Positions 9,741 to 23,369 are shown, numbered from the stretch's first letter. The stretch: 64,000 bases of DNA from Rhea pennata (GCF_028389875.1 NC_084670.1:10077383-10141382); one strand, 5' to 3'. Numbers and translations: made by a program. Notes: a model not told the origin generated them from the letters alone.

Positions 9741-11494
9741 GTTGCTGCCCGGGATGCCCCAGGGGGCTCTTTTTCCACTTATGTGATTTCCTTTGATATT
9801 ATTTCTCTTCTTTCCATATCCAAGGCTCAGACCTTTAGTGCTCCCTGCAGTTCAACCTTTTTTTCCACCCCATATCGCCCAGCTCCCAGCTTGCAAAGAT
9901 TACACCTCAGTCTGCAGCCCGTTCGCCAGGAGTTCCCAATGCAGGAAGACAAGCAGAGATGGTGGGTGCCACATGCTGGAATATGTGTAAAATTCCCCAT
10001 TTGGAGGACACCGGAGCCAAGTACCTATATCCATTTCCTCAGTGCTTGGATATTGGACACTTCATTTTTTTCTTGACTCATATTTTCAAATATGGGCATC
10101 CCCAAATCCATTCCAAAAAAGGCCTGGATTTAAAGAGAAGCTTTTTTATTATTATTATTTTTCTTTCCCCCAGATTTTCAACAATTCCCGTGAAACTCTG
10201 GAGAGCAAGTCTCCTTATCTTTCTTGCTCTCCTGCCCTCTTCCTCACCTCTCTTTATGTATTTAGGTGCTGTGATCCAAGTTTAGGAGCTTGGTTTTGGT
10301 TTCAGGGTTCAAAAACTTTGCCTGGTGCTCTCCCTCCATAACTGATCCCATTTCACATAGCCTTGGAGCCCACCAGGCAAGCTCACATGAAGCTTAATGT
10401 TCAGCTGATTAACCTTGGCTTGGTATAAGCTTTTCATACTGCTTCTTGGCAATCTGATATGAAAAGAGATGGATACACACACACTTGCATGACTCAGAGG
10501 AACGCAGTGATTTCAAACCATAAAGCACCAGGTGCACTTTTGAGACTCACCAAATCCAGCCCTCCTGGTTGCCATAAAAAACACATTAGCCAAAGGCCTA
10601 TGCATGTGGAAGCCAATTATGTTCTGGCACATGGCAGCATGTGCAGAACAGCCTGGTAACTGTGCCTACCACACAAGGAAAAATATCCCTGTGAAAACAA
10701 GTCTGCTAAATCACTTCATTCTTCCCCAAATCCCCTGAAAATAAAAGGGATAAAAGTTTTGGGGAGGGGGGAAGAGGATCTATGAGGGAGGGAATCAGGT
10801 TTTCCAAGAGTGGGTGCCCCAGTGAGAGAACCTAAATAAGTGGCCAGATTCACAAAGCTGTAGAACCTTGTGATGAGGTTTTCAAGGCCAAGTTTTCCAT
10901 GTTCACATTTGATCATGCCTAACGTGTCCAGACCTTTCCTGCTGCTGAGTTTGCTGCAGCCAGGAATTAAGCTACCCAAGCGCCCACTTGACGCACTGAG
11001 ATCGCAAAGGCCCATGTCAGCTATAAACACCAGCTGAGGACCCCTGATTTGGGGGCTAGGAGCAATACTGAAGAGAAAGCTTTCAAAGAAGGAAATTACT
11101 GAGAAGACGGAAAATTACTAAAGCTTGGTTTGATTGGGAGGAAAAGAAAGCACTTGACTATTTCATTTTTTTTCCTGCATATAATAAATTGCTGGGAATA
11201 TGGTTCTTTGAGGCTAGAAGTATCAGGCAGTCTCAAGACAAGTGACAGTTTGGAATGAATCTGCTGTAACCTTGTAAAGATCAGCCATGCCTATATATGC
11301 TGATATCTGCAGATTTGCTTCCCAGACAGGTTTGTAGATATATTTGGCCAGCTGATGTCAAATAAGACTAAATTTCAGTCAGCTAGAGGCTGTGATGCTA
11401 ACACTGAATGAGAATTTTCCTGTGTTGGGAAGAAACTGAATAAACAGAGGAGAAAGAGTCACTACCTAAAGTCTGGAGGATGGGAGAAGGGAGG

Positions 11495-11560
11495 GAAAGG
11501 ATGTAAATGGCTTATCCAAGGCCATGCAGAGGAGCGGAGGCAGAGCCAAACACCTTCACT
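11495..11560 (-). repeat. MIR-like SINE fragment
   Basis: The segment ATCCAAGGCCATGCAGAGG followed by GGCAGAGCC resembles the reverse complement of the MIR core, the part that reads roughly 'taacttgcccaaggtcacac' then 'ggcagagcc'. It is diverged and short. Confidence 0.4.
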
Positions 11561-12683
11561 CTTGTCTCTTATAGCTGAGCATGCACAGCACTTTGCCAAA
11601 ACCCCCTTCTCCCAGGCACCCTAGAGAAACACTTTGTGGGGCCTCAAATACCTCATCTTTGACTTTGCCTTCTTCTGACACAGTGAAACGACCACTTTGA
11701 GCTTTGTCTTAAAAACTGTGGTATTGTAGAGCAATGACTTCACAGAGACTAGTAAATCATCCATTTCCTTGACTTTTTGGCTAACTCTGTACTGCACCCT
11801 GCAAGCAGCCCCCCGGGGCCTGGCCTCAATGTCTAGGGGAGATCTGGCTCAAACCCTGCCCTGGGTCCAAAGCATGCGGCTTGACTGAGACACTTCTGGA
11901 AACCCCAGTAAGATCAGGCCACTCACACCAGGCCAATCAATTGTCTGAGAGGGCACAGCCAGGACCCCACTGCTAAATCTGGCCCTTTGGCTCTGCTGTC
12001 AGGGTTTTAATAGTTCCGTTTGTTTGTTTGTTTGTTTTCCTGGAGCACAAAGCAGCTCTCCGAAATCTCAAAGACATGGGGTCCCTTAGCTCAGCACCAT
12101 GGGAAGAGCCTTCAGTGTTGACATTAGGTACTACTGGGACAGCCCTGCCTCATCCTGGCATCAGTCACAGCCAACGAAGGACAGCCAGGCAGAAAAGGTG
12201 GTGGACAAGAGATTATCAGGATTTCATCTGGGTCAAATAACAAAATATCTGACCAGGAAATACAGTGCCATATTTTGGGGCTGAATTTCTGCAGTTCCAG
12301 TATCCTTTAGCACACAGGTTCATCTACTGCTTTGTCCCACAGACTGGCACAGGTGCTTCCATACCCTGGCAGATCCTTCCTTTGGATCCAAGACCCAGAG
12401 CTAATGCCTGCTTTGCACTCACAGGACGCACAGCCAGGCTGACACATCAGTGTCAATGTGCCTACAAGGGACAATTCTCCGTTTCTTATAAAATGAGTGC
12501 TCTGCAGTGCACAGCGGGTTAAAGGGACATGCAAGAAACCCACCCCCAGCAGCTCCAGACCAGGATAAACTTTCCCTGCTCCTTTCTATAAACTGCCAGA
12601 AGAAATCACTGCCCCAAGCTGCACAGAGGACCAGCCTGTCAGCGCACAGACTAACATTAATCCTGCCACTGTGGGGAGGGCGT

Positions 12684-12684
<1 letters not shown>

Positions 12685-12714
<30 letters not shown>
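12685..12714 (+). repeat. (CA)15 microsatellite
   Basis: A perfect CA array of 15 units. Confidence 0.95.
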
Positions 12715-12715
<1 letters not shown>

Positions 12716-15700
12716 GCGAGTCTCTTGTCATTCTTGCTATTAACAGGAAGCTGAGCTGTTTATATAGAAGAAATGACACCAAGACTTGCTAAAGGGATGG
12801 CTGAATTTTCACACTTTATGTTTCTTGGAAGGACTTGTTTTCAGCAGGACAGATATTCAACATGCCCAGCTAGGCGGATCCTGTCAAAGCTTATTTTGAA
12901 ATAACTTTTTATTACTATTTGTATGAGTTTTGTGTATTGCAGATGCTAAATGTTAAAACTGTTTAATAAGGTGCTGGGATAAGTAATCCACTCCCACGAA
13001 GACATGTCCCTAGCGTCCCTCAGGGGAACTGGGCACTTGCAGTGCTCCAGCTGGGGAGATGTGCAGGTTGATGAATTTGCTATTCCTTCTTACCCCCCAG
13101 GTCCAAATACATCCTCAGGCTAACCCCAGGAGCTTTTCCCCCTGTGCTCTGCACCCTCACATGTGCTGGATTGTGCTTCTCAGCAGCAGGCTGGCAGGAC
13201 CTTCCCTCCCAGCTCAGAGATAAGCGTGCCATCTAGAGGAAATCCCCTTTATTACCAGGACTGGCAGCTGAAAATTATCCAATAAAGAATAATTAACCTC
13301 TGGCTTCAGAGCAAATCCTCCATCCATGCACTGCTGCTCAGGGCTGCAGCGCAGGCACGCCGTGGCTGGCAGGCGATGCACTGAGACGTCACACCAGCTC
13401 GGGAAGCCCCGAGCCCTGGAGGCTGCGAGCACACTTGGGCCATCGCAGCGCACACTAGCTGTGCTCTGACCCATCTCCCTACATAGTTGCTGTCGGAAAC
13501 AGCTGCTGTGACTCCCAGCATGGGCATTTTGATGTGAATGAGGAGAAGGCAAAGCAGATCTTCTGTATCACATGCTTTTGACCATGTCTGCCTTTAAGAA
13601 AGATGTGAAGTCTGTATATACCACAAAACGCCCTCCAGCAGCTGCTAGCACTTGTCCCAAATCCTATAGGTGCCAATGCCTGAGCCTTGGGTGAAGACCC
13701 TGCCAAAGTAATAGAGGCAGCAGCAGGGCCATCTCCCAGACCAGCAGCTCACACCTTGCAGGACATAGATCCTTCATGGGGAGAGTGGCTCTGTGCACAC
13801 TACGTACAGCTCAGAAGGGGCTGGGGTACCTTTCCTAGGGCTAGCCCAGAGAGGTGAGTGGAGCTCTGCCCTCTCATGAGGGAGATCCACATATCCACAC
13901 ATTTTTTCATAAGGAAAAATCTTCTTAGAGTAGAAAAATTTCCTTCACTGCTGACTGCCCAGGGTGGACACAGAACAGGCTGGGTCTACTCTCATAGGGA
14001 GCTGCTGTAACTCCGTGGCAACTGGAGAAAGGAGCAGAGCTAAGATCACTCCCTCAAACAAACCTGCAGGCACCTGTAGGTCTGGGACCCATGACGCTGA
14101 GCATATGGAGGCAGCAGGTACCTGTAGATTGTGCACTCACCTGCAGTCAGCCCATCCACTGATGCACCCACTGCCCACATCTCATAGTTCCCTCTTTTTC
14201 CTCTTTCTACCACTCCAACAGGTAACAGCATGACCACAGTCACCAGCACAAAGTCTTTGCCCCACTAATAAAAATATGTCCCCGAAGCCCTAAAAAATAA
14301 TTGAAAACCAGCAGCCCAGATCCAAGCACAGGGACAAGTGCTACTACCCAGCAGGTAGTGCTCTTATAAAAGTGGGAAGCCTTGGGAAAAACAAAACAAA
14401 AACAAAAAGAAAAGAAAACTCAGAAAAACTCAGAGGTGTTATCCTAAAAAAAAAACAATTTCCCCCTGCTGCTTTCAGGATAGCAGCTCTCCATAATTGA
14501 CATAAGGAGCTCTCAGAGGCTTCAGGAGGTGGGAAGTGTCTATTGGAATTGGAAGACAGAATCTGAAGGGGATAAGGGAAAAACTATCAAAGGAAAGATT
14601 ATGAGTAACAATTTCAAAAGTCACATAATTTGGGTGGGGAGAAACAATTACTGCAGGTACTTTAAAAGAAGGGCTTGCTTTGCTGAGTAACCCTGCCCAC
14701 GCACACCTCAGCGGGGAGCACCTCCCGGGCTGTGGAGGCCGTGCATCTGCATTTCTGCCCTGAGTGCCCTGTCACCCCATCCCGCACAGCTCCTCCTGTA
14801 AACTCAACCCACAGCCCACCCAGAGTAGGCACAGTGCTCCTCAGCTCCCTCTGGGTTTTACAGAGCCCATCTAATGAAATTTAGTACTCCTGCCTGCCTC
14901 CAGGGAACCACTGAGAGTTTGGAGATCCCTGCAGACACAATTACTTACAGCTCCACTGACAAAAGACAAGGAAGGGAGCGACACAAAGAAGGCACAAACG
15001 CTTGGAAGCACTTGCCAGCAGAATAAGTGTAAGGACTCAACAGCCACCAAGGTAGATAGCTTTGCCAAAGGTGTACCTGGAGCTCTTGACACCACCGGAT
15101 GCCTGGCAGAGCTCAACCACAAGCAGATACTTTTCTTATATAGACAAATGGGGAAGGAGAAAACCAACTCTAAAAAACTTAATGGGTTGAGAAACAGAAA
15201 AAAAAAATCCTCTCCAGTATGGCCACTCTAGATGCAGCATAGCTACTCACTGCTCGCCCATATTTGCCAATTAGCAAAAGGTAAGAGGGAATGGAGATGA
15301 GCAGGGATGGTGTCACAGAAGAGAAAGAGGCTGCAGAAAAAATGAATGCATGCTTACGAAGAGAACATTTGGAGAGGAGCTACTATTGTTTTAGTTTACT
15401 CATGTTCTGCAAGATCATTTTTTCTTTCTTCACTTTTTATACAAAGATTATTTCCCACTCCCCCCCCCAACACACACACACTACCTTAGCAGCTCCTTAG
15501 AAGCTGCTCTCAGGTGCTCCTAAGCAAGGCTGGCTCCCAGCACTGTCTGCGTGGCTTTTAACTTTGAAAGGAGATCCTGCCTTGCCTGCTTCTCTATATC
15601 AGCGAGCTCTTAGGACTGACTCCTAACCCATGTTAAGGAGGCTGCACTGGCATTTCATCCAAACTGCTCCTCACAACCTGGGCAAGAGTTGTTCTCTGTT

Positions 15701-15888
15701 CTCCTCCATAGGGAGTGAAGGCGCAGGTGTCCTCACAGTCCTCTAAAGTGCTCTGTCTTGCAGGTGCTCACTGTTGCTACGGAGTGAAGGGATGCAGAGC
15801 TCTCTGCTAGAAACCTGTATTCCTCACAGGTCTTCTATTTCCTATCATTACTGAGAGGAGTTTAGTTGTAATAAAAATCTGGGCTCCG

Positions 15889-15995
15889 ATCCTACAAACA
15901 CTTATGCCTGGGCTTAACTCTAAGCATGTGAACCGTCAAAGGGGACTATTCATGTGCTTAAAATTTAAGCATCTGCTTAAGCGTCTGTAGGCCTG
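15889..15995. repeat. Palindromic (inverted-repeat) element, MITE-like
   Basis: Two imperfect arms of about 48 bp are inverted around a short loop near 15937-15944. The left arm runs CCTACAAACACTTATGC, GCTTAA, TAAGCATGTGAA. The reverse complement of the right arm runs CCTACAGACGCTTAAGC, GCTTAA, TAAGCACATGAA. The motif resembles an ancient palindromic element I associate with sauropsid genomes, but I cannot name the family with certainty. Confidence 0.6.
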
Positions 15996-18900
15996 GAGTC
16001 TGTCAGTGCAGGGATTTGTGTGTTAAGCCCATATTCTGGGTCATTATCCTTTTCATGTCTTCTCTGGTATTTCAGAAGATGCTTCAAAGAGGAATTTTCA
16101 AGTTCTTCAGTAAACTTTGCCGTCCTGAACAGCCGAGATTCTTGGCTATTCTATGGGGGTAATTCTGCTCCTTTCCCTCCCCTCCCCCCTTTTAGTGATA
16201 ATCCTGTGCTATTTCATGCTTGGCCAGACAATTAAGCCCTCTTGCTGCGTGTCTCTGTCTTTGTTATGTATAATTGTTCCAAATAATTAGCCACTATTGC
16301 ATGCTATTCTGAAACTACCTTGTATTGCAATTATACTTAGAGGGTGAGCATCAGCTCAGGGAGAATCCAGCAGTAGACAGCCTAGAGAGAAACGGGTTTG
16401 AGTTGAGGGAAAATGGATATGCACTGAACCCAACACTGCAGAAAACATAACAATAAGTGTCCTGTGAGGAGTAGAACTCTGCTTGGGGCTGTTCTGCACT
16501 TGATGGAGTCTGGGCTTGTACTGGCAGAAAAGCCAAAGGTGGTGCTGGGTGACGCTGGGGATGTGTTACCTGGCTGCCACCTCGTGGGTGCTATAGGTAG
16601 AGAGGGCTGGTTGACCTGGGCTTACATGCTTCCTCCAGTAGAAATCTCATTGCAACACCAAATCTCTCACCTTCAGTCACCCAAATTGTTGCCGTTTCCT
16701 TCCGTAGGCTCCTGCACTGGTGGTGCAGCTCTCGCTGACACTGCTGGCAAAGGCACAAGGAAGCACAAAGCGGGTTTAGTGGCTCGCTGATGTAGTCTGG
16801 GTGATGGAGCAGATCAGGGATAATGAGAGGTTTTGACCTCCTGCCTAAAATGGAGCTCAGTGCCCCAAGACTGCTGTGCTTGTGCCAAGAAGTGGGGGGA
16901 TCAGGCCCTTAAGAGTAGATCATTTTTTCCATGTAAAATCGTATTATGCTTGAATCACTTTAATGGTGATTTGCAGCAAGTACTTTGGCCATGTGGTTGG
17001 TTTTACCATTTCTGTAAAATGTAGGGAATATGTGGCTGGATTGGGATACATTTGTGTTCTGGCAGCAAAATGTTCTCTAATGGTGTCTTCAAGTAGTTCT
17101 GGGATGGTGACACTTCTGATTTCCCAAGGGCAGGGACTCCAGATGATGAGATTGAGTCAGCAGCCTTCCATTTTCCCACTAGTGAGTGCATCTCTGCTGT
17201 GGACAAGTGCCAGACAAACAGGCTGCTTGGAGAAGTTACTTCTCCATGTAAAGCATCTTTTTGAAAACAGTAGTGTGGTGCAACAGAATCCCCTTAGCAT
17301 TAGTGTCTTCTTTTTTTCTTTTAAGAAAGAAATATCTGAAAATGATCTAATCACAGACATGAGTTGGCCTGATCTACACTGGTGAAACCCATGGCCTGCT
17401 CTGAACAGAAAACAAGATGGCCAGTAGAAATGTGCTTGGATGATTTTGTGCTCTTTGAGATTCATTCACTACAGCCAGGTTGAAACCTTTTGAAAATGGT
17501 TCTACAAGCACAGCTGGGTTTAGTTTCAGCTAACACCTGGTTAGCTAAAGGAGTTTTAAAATGTCTATATGTAGAATATGACTATGGTGCATGAGAAAAA
17601 TTTGTTAAAGGAAGGAAGGAATTGTGATGGCTCATGAAAGTCAAAATGAGTCCTGATTGCAATGCATTGGAAGAGAGCATGGGAGAACGGTGAAGGACAT
17701 GTGGGATGGTCAAACACAACTGGAGCAAAGAACAAGAAGGATGTCAGCATAAGTGGGGCAGCAATGGGATCACAGGGTGTATGGGGCTGCTGGGAGCAGA
17801 GGACACATGACCAGGCTGGATGAAGGAAGCATCCAAAATGTCTGAGATGGTTGGGCCCATTTGCTGCAGGCATCATATGCATCCTTCTCCCAGGCTCCCA
17901 TTCCTGAGGTAACCTGTGCAGCTGCGTGCCCCAAAGGGGCAATCTCCTGCAGGTGTAAATGAGTGTCACTCAATGCTACTCAGCAGAGCCCAAGTGAACA
18001 GAAGATAAACTTTTCCAAGGCAAGTGCATAACTGACTTAAGTCCATTCCTCCTGCCTGGAGCATCCCAAAGTGCCATGAGCTGGGACTGTTCATTGGTTT
18101 GGGGATTGGTGGAGATGCTTCAGTGCATACAAAAAAACCCCTGACTGTCGCAGTGTAACCACTTCAGCAGTCCCTGCCAAAAGACTGTGAAACAAATGAG
18201 CCTTGGACATTCTCCCAAGAGCTTACTGGTGTTAAATTGCCAGTAGGCAACCTAAGCACAGCCTTGCTTCCCAGGTGCTTCCTAGGCCCAGTCCTCACCC
18301 TGCCATTCACATACACTAAGCATCACATTTCAAACAAACACAGGTGTGAATGAACGCTGATGGGCACTGGGCAGCATAGTCAGCCTGCCAAGAAGGCTGG
18401 CTGCTGCAGACAAGTGCTCTTCCATCACTGCCTGCTTGTCTTCAGCCTAGGACCCAGGTTATTGCTGTGCTTCCACTTCTGTTGCCTGTTTTCACACTAG
18501 AAAGTCCTACAGAAGAACAACTGGACCGGCCCAGAACAGCCCCATCCAGGTCTTGTAGCCTGTTTCCAACAACGGCCTGTGGTGAGTGCTTAGGAAATGG
18601 GTAAAAGAGACAGGGTATACACAGAGAAATTCTTCCCTTCCCAAATCTTTCCATCTTTGATGGTCAATTTTGCAGGGATTTCCCAGCCTGCACATTGCAT
18701 CCAGCCTGTTACTTTCAATAATGACCTTCCCTGCACAAGTTGAATCCCCTTTTGACTGAGCCTGTACTCCAGGTCTCCATGATATTCTGCCCTTCACCAT
18801 GCAGTTGTGCACTGTGTGAGCAGGAAAGACATCCCAAAGGCCAGATTACCAGTCTCCCTTTCACCTGGCTGCATGCTCCTAAGTGTGCCCTGTCCCTCAT

Positions 18901-19149
18901 GTTTCAGAAGAAAGAATCAAAATTCGTGGCACATCAACCTAGGAGTGTCCCCTGATGCTGTTTGCTGAGATCTTGGTGTCTTTGCAAGCTTGCTACTGCT
19001 GTCATGCTGAAGACACCCACACTGACTCCAGAGTTCAGTCTGAACACGACAGCCCCCTGAAGTGCTTGTTCATGACTCTTAGAGGACATAGGCACCTGGG
19101 GATGAACTTGTTCACGGGACACCACAAGATGCACCCAGACCGCTTGTGT
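15996..19149. other. Intergenic DNA, nothing recognised
   Basis: Moderate composition, no long homopolymers, and no family-like open frames. The open frames present are scattered and mutually overlapping, which is expected by chance. Confidence 0.5.
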
Positions 19150-19400
19150 TAGCAGGGTCCAGCCCGCTCGGGCAGCAGAGTCCGGGTGGTATTTTATGAA
19201 CCTCAACTCAGGAGCGGCTGGGAAATGCCGGCGCTCCGGGCGCCCCCGAGCCCTCCCTGGAGCTGGAGAAGTTTCTCCGTGTTTTCCCCGTGCTTGCCCG
19301 GGCTCTCCGCTGGGCGGCAGTGCGGGCCCGAGCTGGGCAAAGCGAAGCAAAACGCCCTCGCAACGCTCTCGCAAATGGCAAAGCGTTGCACGGAATGACA
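19150..19400. other. Small orphan CpG-rich patch
   Basis: A GC-rich, CpG-containing block of about 250 bp sits in otherwise average DNA, 4 kb downstream of FOXE3. No promoter motif or coding exon is evident. It could be an intergenic enhancer or an unannotated transcript start. Confidence 0.35.
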
Positions 19401-21589
19401 CCGAGCTGTGGTGTAAAATTTGCAGTGCTGGGACTGCCAGTGGCCGGCTGGCAGCATCCAGGAAAGATCTAACATTACCAGAGGGACTGGCAGAAGTTCT
19501 TCCAGAAATGCGCTTCTATGAGAATTTCAGCTCATGTTGTGTGTGTTTGGCACTGAATGGAAAGCACTATTTATAGCTTGTGAATGTAAGTTAAAAAGAG
19601 CTTTTTTTTTTTGTTACTTGTTTTAACCTGTAGGGAAGCAATAGGAACTTGGTACATGCACCAAACGTGCAGAACGCTGTCATACGCAGACACAGTTGAT
19701 CTTCTCCAGGCAGCTAGTACTTCTAAGAGGAAAGTATCTTTTTCAAAGTGGCAGCTCATTTTGGTTGTTTTTTTCTGAATGTCCAATCCAAGAGATTTGA
19801 ACTCAGCTTGATTTTCAAAGATTGTTTTCTGAGAAGTCAGACAGTCTCGGGGATAGCCCAAATCAGTAGGCAAATCTCCTTAGCATGATTGGGATCAGCT
19901 TCTCGTTGCTACAAAAGTCCCCCTGCTTTCGCATGCGTTCAAGATTGGGGGGGCTCTGCGCACCACGTAGCAGCCACACGACCCCTCTTGGTTACTCTGA
20001 GGAATTGTTGTTTATTCCAGTTTTGGGGAGCAAAGAAAGTTTTGCCTCTGGCTTTTGTGTGAGCAAGATTAGGTTAGTTATGACTGTCATTACTCAATAT
20101 TACCTAAATTCCTTGGATATTGCTAAATAAAGAAGGGAGGATTTCAAAGGAGACTTGGTTTCACAACTGAAAACTGGGTGATAACTACTCCTGTTTCATT
20201 CAAATCCCTCTTATTCAGTGAACGGGGACATTCAAAAGACACTAAAACAGATGAAGGACGCACGTATAAACTTTACAAAGCTTAAAGCTACTCTGCCCCA
20301 GCAAGGCTCATGCTTTACATGACACTTTAATCCTACTCATTTGCTAGATTCACCCTAACTGTAAACAAAGCTTTGAAACGAAAGCTTAAAAGCCTAGTTG
20401 GGATACATTAAGTTAACCAGCAAGACACTCTTAAGGCATTAGTTTAATGACAACCACAATACAAGTGCCAGAGTCTTGTGTATGTGAGGATTAATATCTA
20501 TAGGAAAAAGAAAAAAAGGCATTTGTTCCCTGTACTTTCCAGCTTGTTTGGCAGTGGAAGGCCTGCATCTATGGGTGGCTTAATGCTGCTCACAGGAGGC
20601 TCTGCGTTGGGACTGTCTGGCAGACAGGGAGATATGGGTCCTTAAAAGACATGCAACAGTATGCCACTTGCCAGGATTTGTCCTGACCCCCCCAGGCTAG
20701 TGTCCGCTCAGCGTGCTCCGAGCCACATTTGCTGGGATCCAACATGCTGTACTACCTCTCATCTCAAGCCCAAGCTCATGGCTGGTAACCTTGGCTGAGG
20801 AGACCCCAGTTTAGGGGAGGAACCAGTTTAGTGCTTCAGCCTGGCTCCATCGCATGAGATGCGGGCAGCTAAGGGAACCCCACGTGCAACAGCATGGACC
20901 CCCAGACACCTGAGCCCCACCAGCACTTGAGCTAAGCCCAGAGGTGCCAAGAACTGGAAAAGCTCTTTCAGATGCTTCCCGCTCCTCTGAGGCTCCATCC
21001 TGCTTCTGGGTGACTGGAAGTGAAGGGGCTCAGCACAGCATGCTGGCTCAGGGGTCTCTTCCCCATGCTTCCCACTAGGGCAGATATTTGCTGCGGGTGA
21101 CGCTCTCTTTAAACAGTGCTTCTGGACCCCACATTTCCCTGAGCCAAGCCACAGCACAGCCCGCAGACCCCATTCACCCAACTTCATCTTGCTTTTACAT
21201 CACCGCTGGGTTCCCCTCTACCCCCGCTAAAATCCTCCCAGTTGCAATACAAACCAATAACATCCCAGCCCAGCACCTAGCAAAAGTTATTTTGTACGCG
21301 AAAGGACTGCAGGATCAGGCCCTGGAAATGAATGTGAACTACTGACAGGAGTCCATTCAGTGAACCATCCATGTAAATAATTATTTTATGAGTTCCAGCA
21401 TCCCCCTCAGTCCATCTATACAGATAGTGTGTTATATACAAGAACGGCACTTTGCAAACTTCCATTAGATAGATACAAAATACATTTCCATGGATATGGC
21501 TCTATCTCCTATAAAGAACACAAGAATGTCAGCAGATACTCTTCTTTCTTTTTTCTGTTGAAAAACGAAAACTAACGAAAAAGGCTCTA
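19401..21589. other. Intergenic DNA downstream of FOXE3
   Basis: No gene is recognised. A terminus-like motif GCAGGATCAGGCCC at 21308-21321 resembles the end of an ancient palindromic repeat, but no second arm was found. Confidence 0.45.
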
Positions 21590-22020
21590 CAGTTTGCGAG
21601 TCAGAAAGTGCGTCCGGGCAGGACAGCCCTTTCCGAGCAGGGCTAGTGCTGGGGGCTGAGCGCACGGCTGGGAGCGGCGGGAGAGCGGGACAGGCGAAGC
21701 CGCGGGAGCCAGAGCTGGGCAGCCCAGCCGGGGCACCTACACCCTTGTGACCACGGGGCTCCCAAACGGCCAGGGGCAGCAGCCCAGAGGCGGCTCGGTT
21801 TTTGGAGGCAGAGCGAGTCCCCGTCTTAAGGAGGCCGAGAGCATAAAAGTGTCTTTCCCCCCTCCCTTCCGCGGTACATCCGCCCTTGGTTTCTACAAAG
21901 CACGTGGATCAAAAGAGCCACACGTGGGAGCGCCCGCGGCGTGGGCGAAGCCGCCTGCGTGGGCACCCGCCCGTGCGCAGCTTTCAATCACAGACAGCGG
22001 CCGGGGAATTAGATGCTCGA
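21590..22020. other. Orphan CpG-rich block downstream of FOXE3
   Basis: About 430 bp of GC-rich, CpG-containing sequence lies 0.7 kb beyond the predicted FOXE3 poly(A) site. It has no recognisable exon. It may be an orphan CpG island associated with the FOXE3 regulatory domain. Confidence 0.4.
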
Positions 22021-22717
22021 TTTTACACCAAATGTCACCTGATCTCAAACTCCTCCTTAAGAAGCAGGAAGGTGCAATAGGCACTATGGGAATCTAGTCT
22101 GCTTCACATGAAGCCCCTGAGTAACAGGAGAGAAACCCTATCCTGTCACTTTTACCTGGAGGATGTGTCAAAAAACCCAAAAAACTAAACTAGCGATGGA
22201 GAATTCTGCCTTCAAATCTGGCTGAACGGTCTGGCTGGACAGTCCTATAAATAAAGATTACCAGACCAGCTAGTGAACAGGTTGGATTTTTAATTGATTT
22301 TGTTGCTAGGAAGAAAAGCTATGCTCACTTAATTTGATATAGTAAGTCAGAATTTCACCTCTGAAGGAAGACAGGCATCCCCTGCTCCGCAAACGAGAAC
22401 GGCCAAGCTCAACCAGAGCTGCGCAGGGCAACCCTCACCTGGAGAAACCTTGCAGGTGCCTCGCAGGCGACGGAGAGCTTGTAGCAACCTTTGCACACCT
22501 CGGCAGCAGTTAGTTACTACCAGCTTTCTTTTTTTTTTTTTTTTTTTTAAAAAAAAAGAGTAAAACAGACAGCTTTAAAAAGTGTCACTGAAGAACGTAA
22601 GCTGCGTGGCAGCGTTACAACAGCAGCATGAGTCTGTCTCCCATCCACTACAAAACTGGTACTTCTCCTTTTTCCAAGGTCCGGCTGGAACCAGAGGAAT
22701 GGCAGCACTGAACACAT
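22021..22717. other. Intergenic DNA just beyond the FOXE3 transcript end
   Basis: AT-richer DNA with an abutting T run and A run at about 22529-22557. No gene or known repeat family is recognised. Confidence 0.45.
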
Positions 22718-22729
22718 TGAAAGGAAAAG

Positions 22730-22735
22730 TTTATT
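22730..22735 (-). terminator. FOXE3: Polyadenylation signal AATAAA, FOXE3 (distal)
   Basis: The minus strand shows AATAAA, then a CA dinucleotide twelve bases on, then TGTGTT. Cleavage would fall near 22718. The GT-rich downstream element makes it a better candidate than the proximal AATAAA. Confidence 0.5.
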
Positions 22736-22838
22736 TAAAAATAATCCTTTCTAACAATGAAAGTTATTTTTAAAAGCAGTAAAAAGAAGTAGCTGGGTTT
22801 TCTCCTACAGGGGAAAGAAAGGATAACCATCTTAAATA

Positions 22839-22844
22839 TTTATT
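22839..22844 (-). terminator. FOXE3: Alternative polyadenylation signal AATAAA, FOXE3 (proximal)
   Basis: AATAAA on the minus strand lies in a very AT-rich context about 530 nt after the stop. The downstream sequence is U-rich rather than GU-rich, so use is uncertain. Confidence 0.35.
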
Positions 22845-23369
22845 TAAAATGTAGTGAATTATTTTTGTCTTTTGGATTTTCTTTGTTTTGGTTTGGGGTT
22901 CTGGAGGGGTTGGGGGTATTTTTTTTTTCTTTTTTTTGGTAACTATCATTCCAGCTACAGGTGAGGAACGCAGAGAAGAGAGGAGAAACCCCGTTTGGGG
23001 AAGATTTCTTGCAGCCTGGCTTCCCGGGCGCAACACCTCGCACCTACCTCCCAGGTGCTGCAGCTCGGGGCGCCCCGTGTGCCGTGCCGCGCCATGCCGT
23101 GCTGGACGGCGGTGCCGGGAACGCCGTGGGCGCTCCCCGCCGCGGGGTGAGGAGAAGCGCGTGACCCCCCACCCAGAGGGGATGGGGCAGAAGAAGGCCA
23201 AAAAAGAAACTGCGTTATCTCCAGTTAAAAATCAGCGCGGGAGGAGAGGAGGTCGGAGAGGCGCCCGCTGCCCGCCGCAGAGGCGGCGCGCGCCCGGCCG
23301 CTGCGTCCCCACGCCGCCAAAGGCCGGGCCCCCTCCCCGGGCGTCCCGGCGGGCCCGCCGGAGCCCCCG

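Larger units (their letters stand above)
9741..15888. other. Intergenic DNA between FOXD2 and FOXE3 (first part)
   Basis: No coding exon is recognised. It holds a GTTT array at about 12017-12036, a CA microsatellite at 12685-12714, a MIR-like fragment at 11495-11560, and moderate GC. All open frames are short and lack family resemblance. Confidence 0.55.
22718..23369 (-). other. FOXE3: FOXE3 3' untranslated region (predicted)
   Basis: About 650 nt lie between the FOXE3 stop and the second minus-strand AATAAA. The proximal half is GC-rich and continues the CpG island; the distal half is AT-rich, with A/T homopolymers around 22887-22938. An earlier AATAAA at 22839-22844 could be used as an alternative end. 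Confidence 0.5.
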
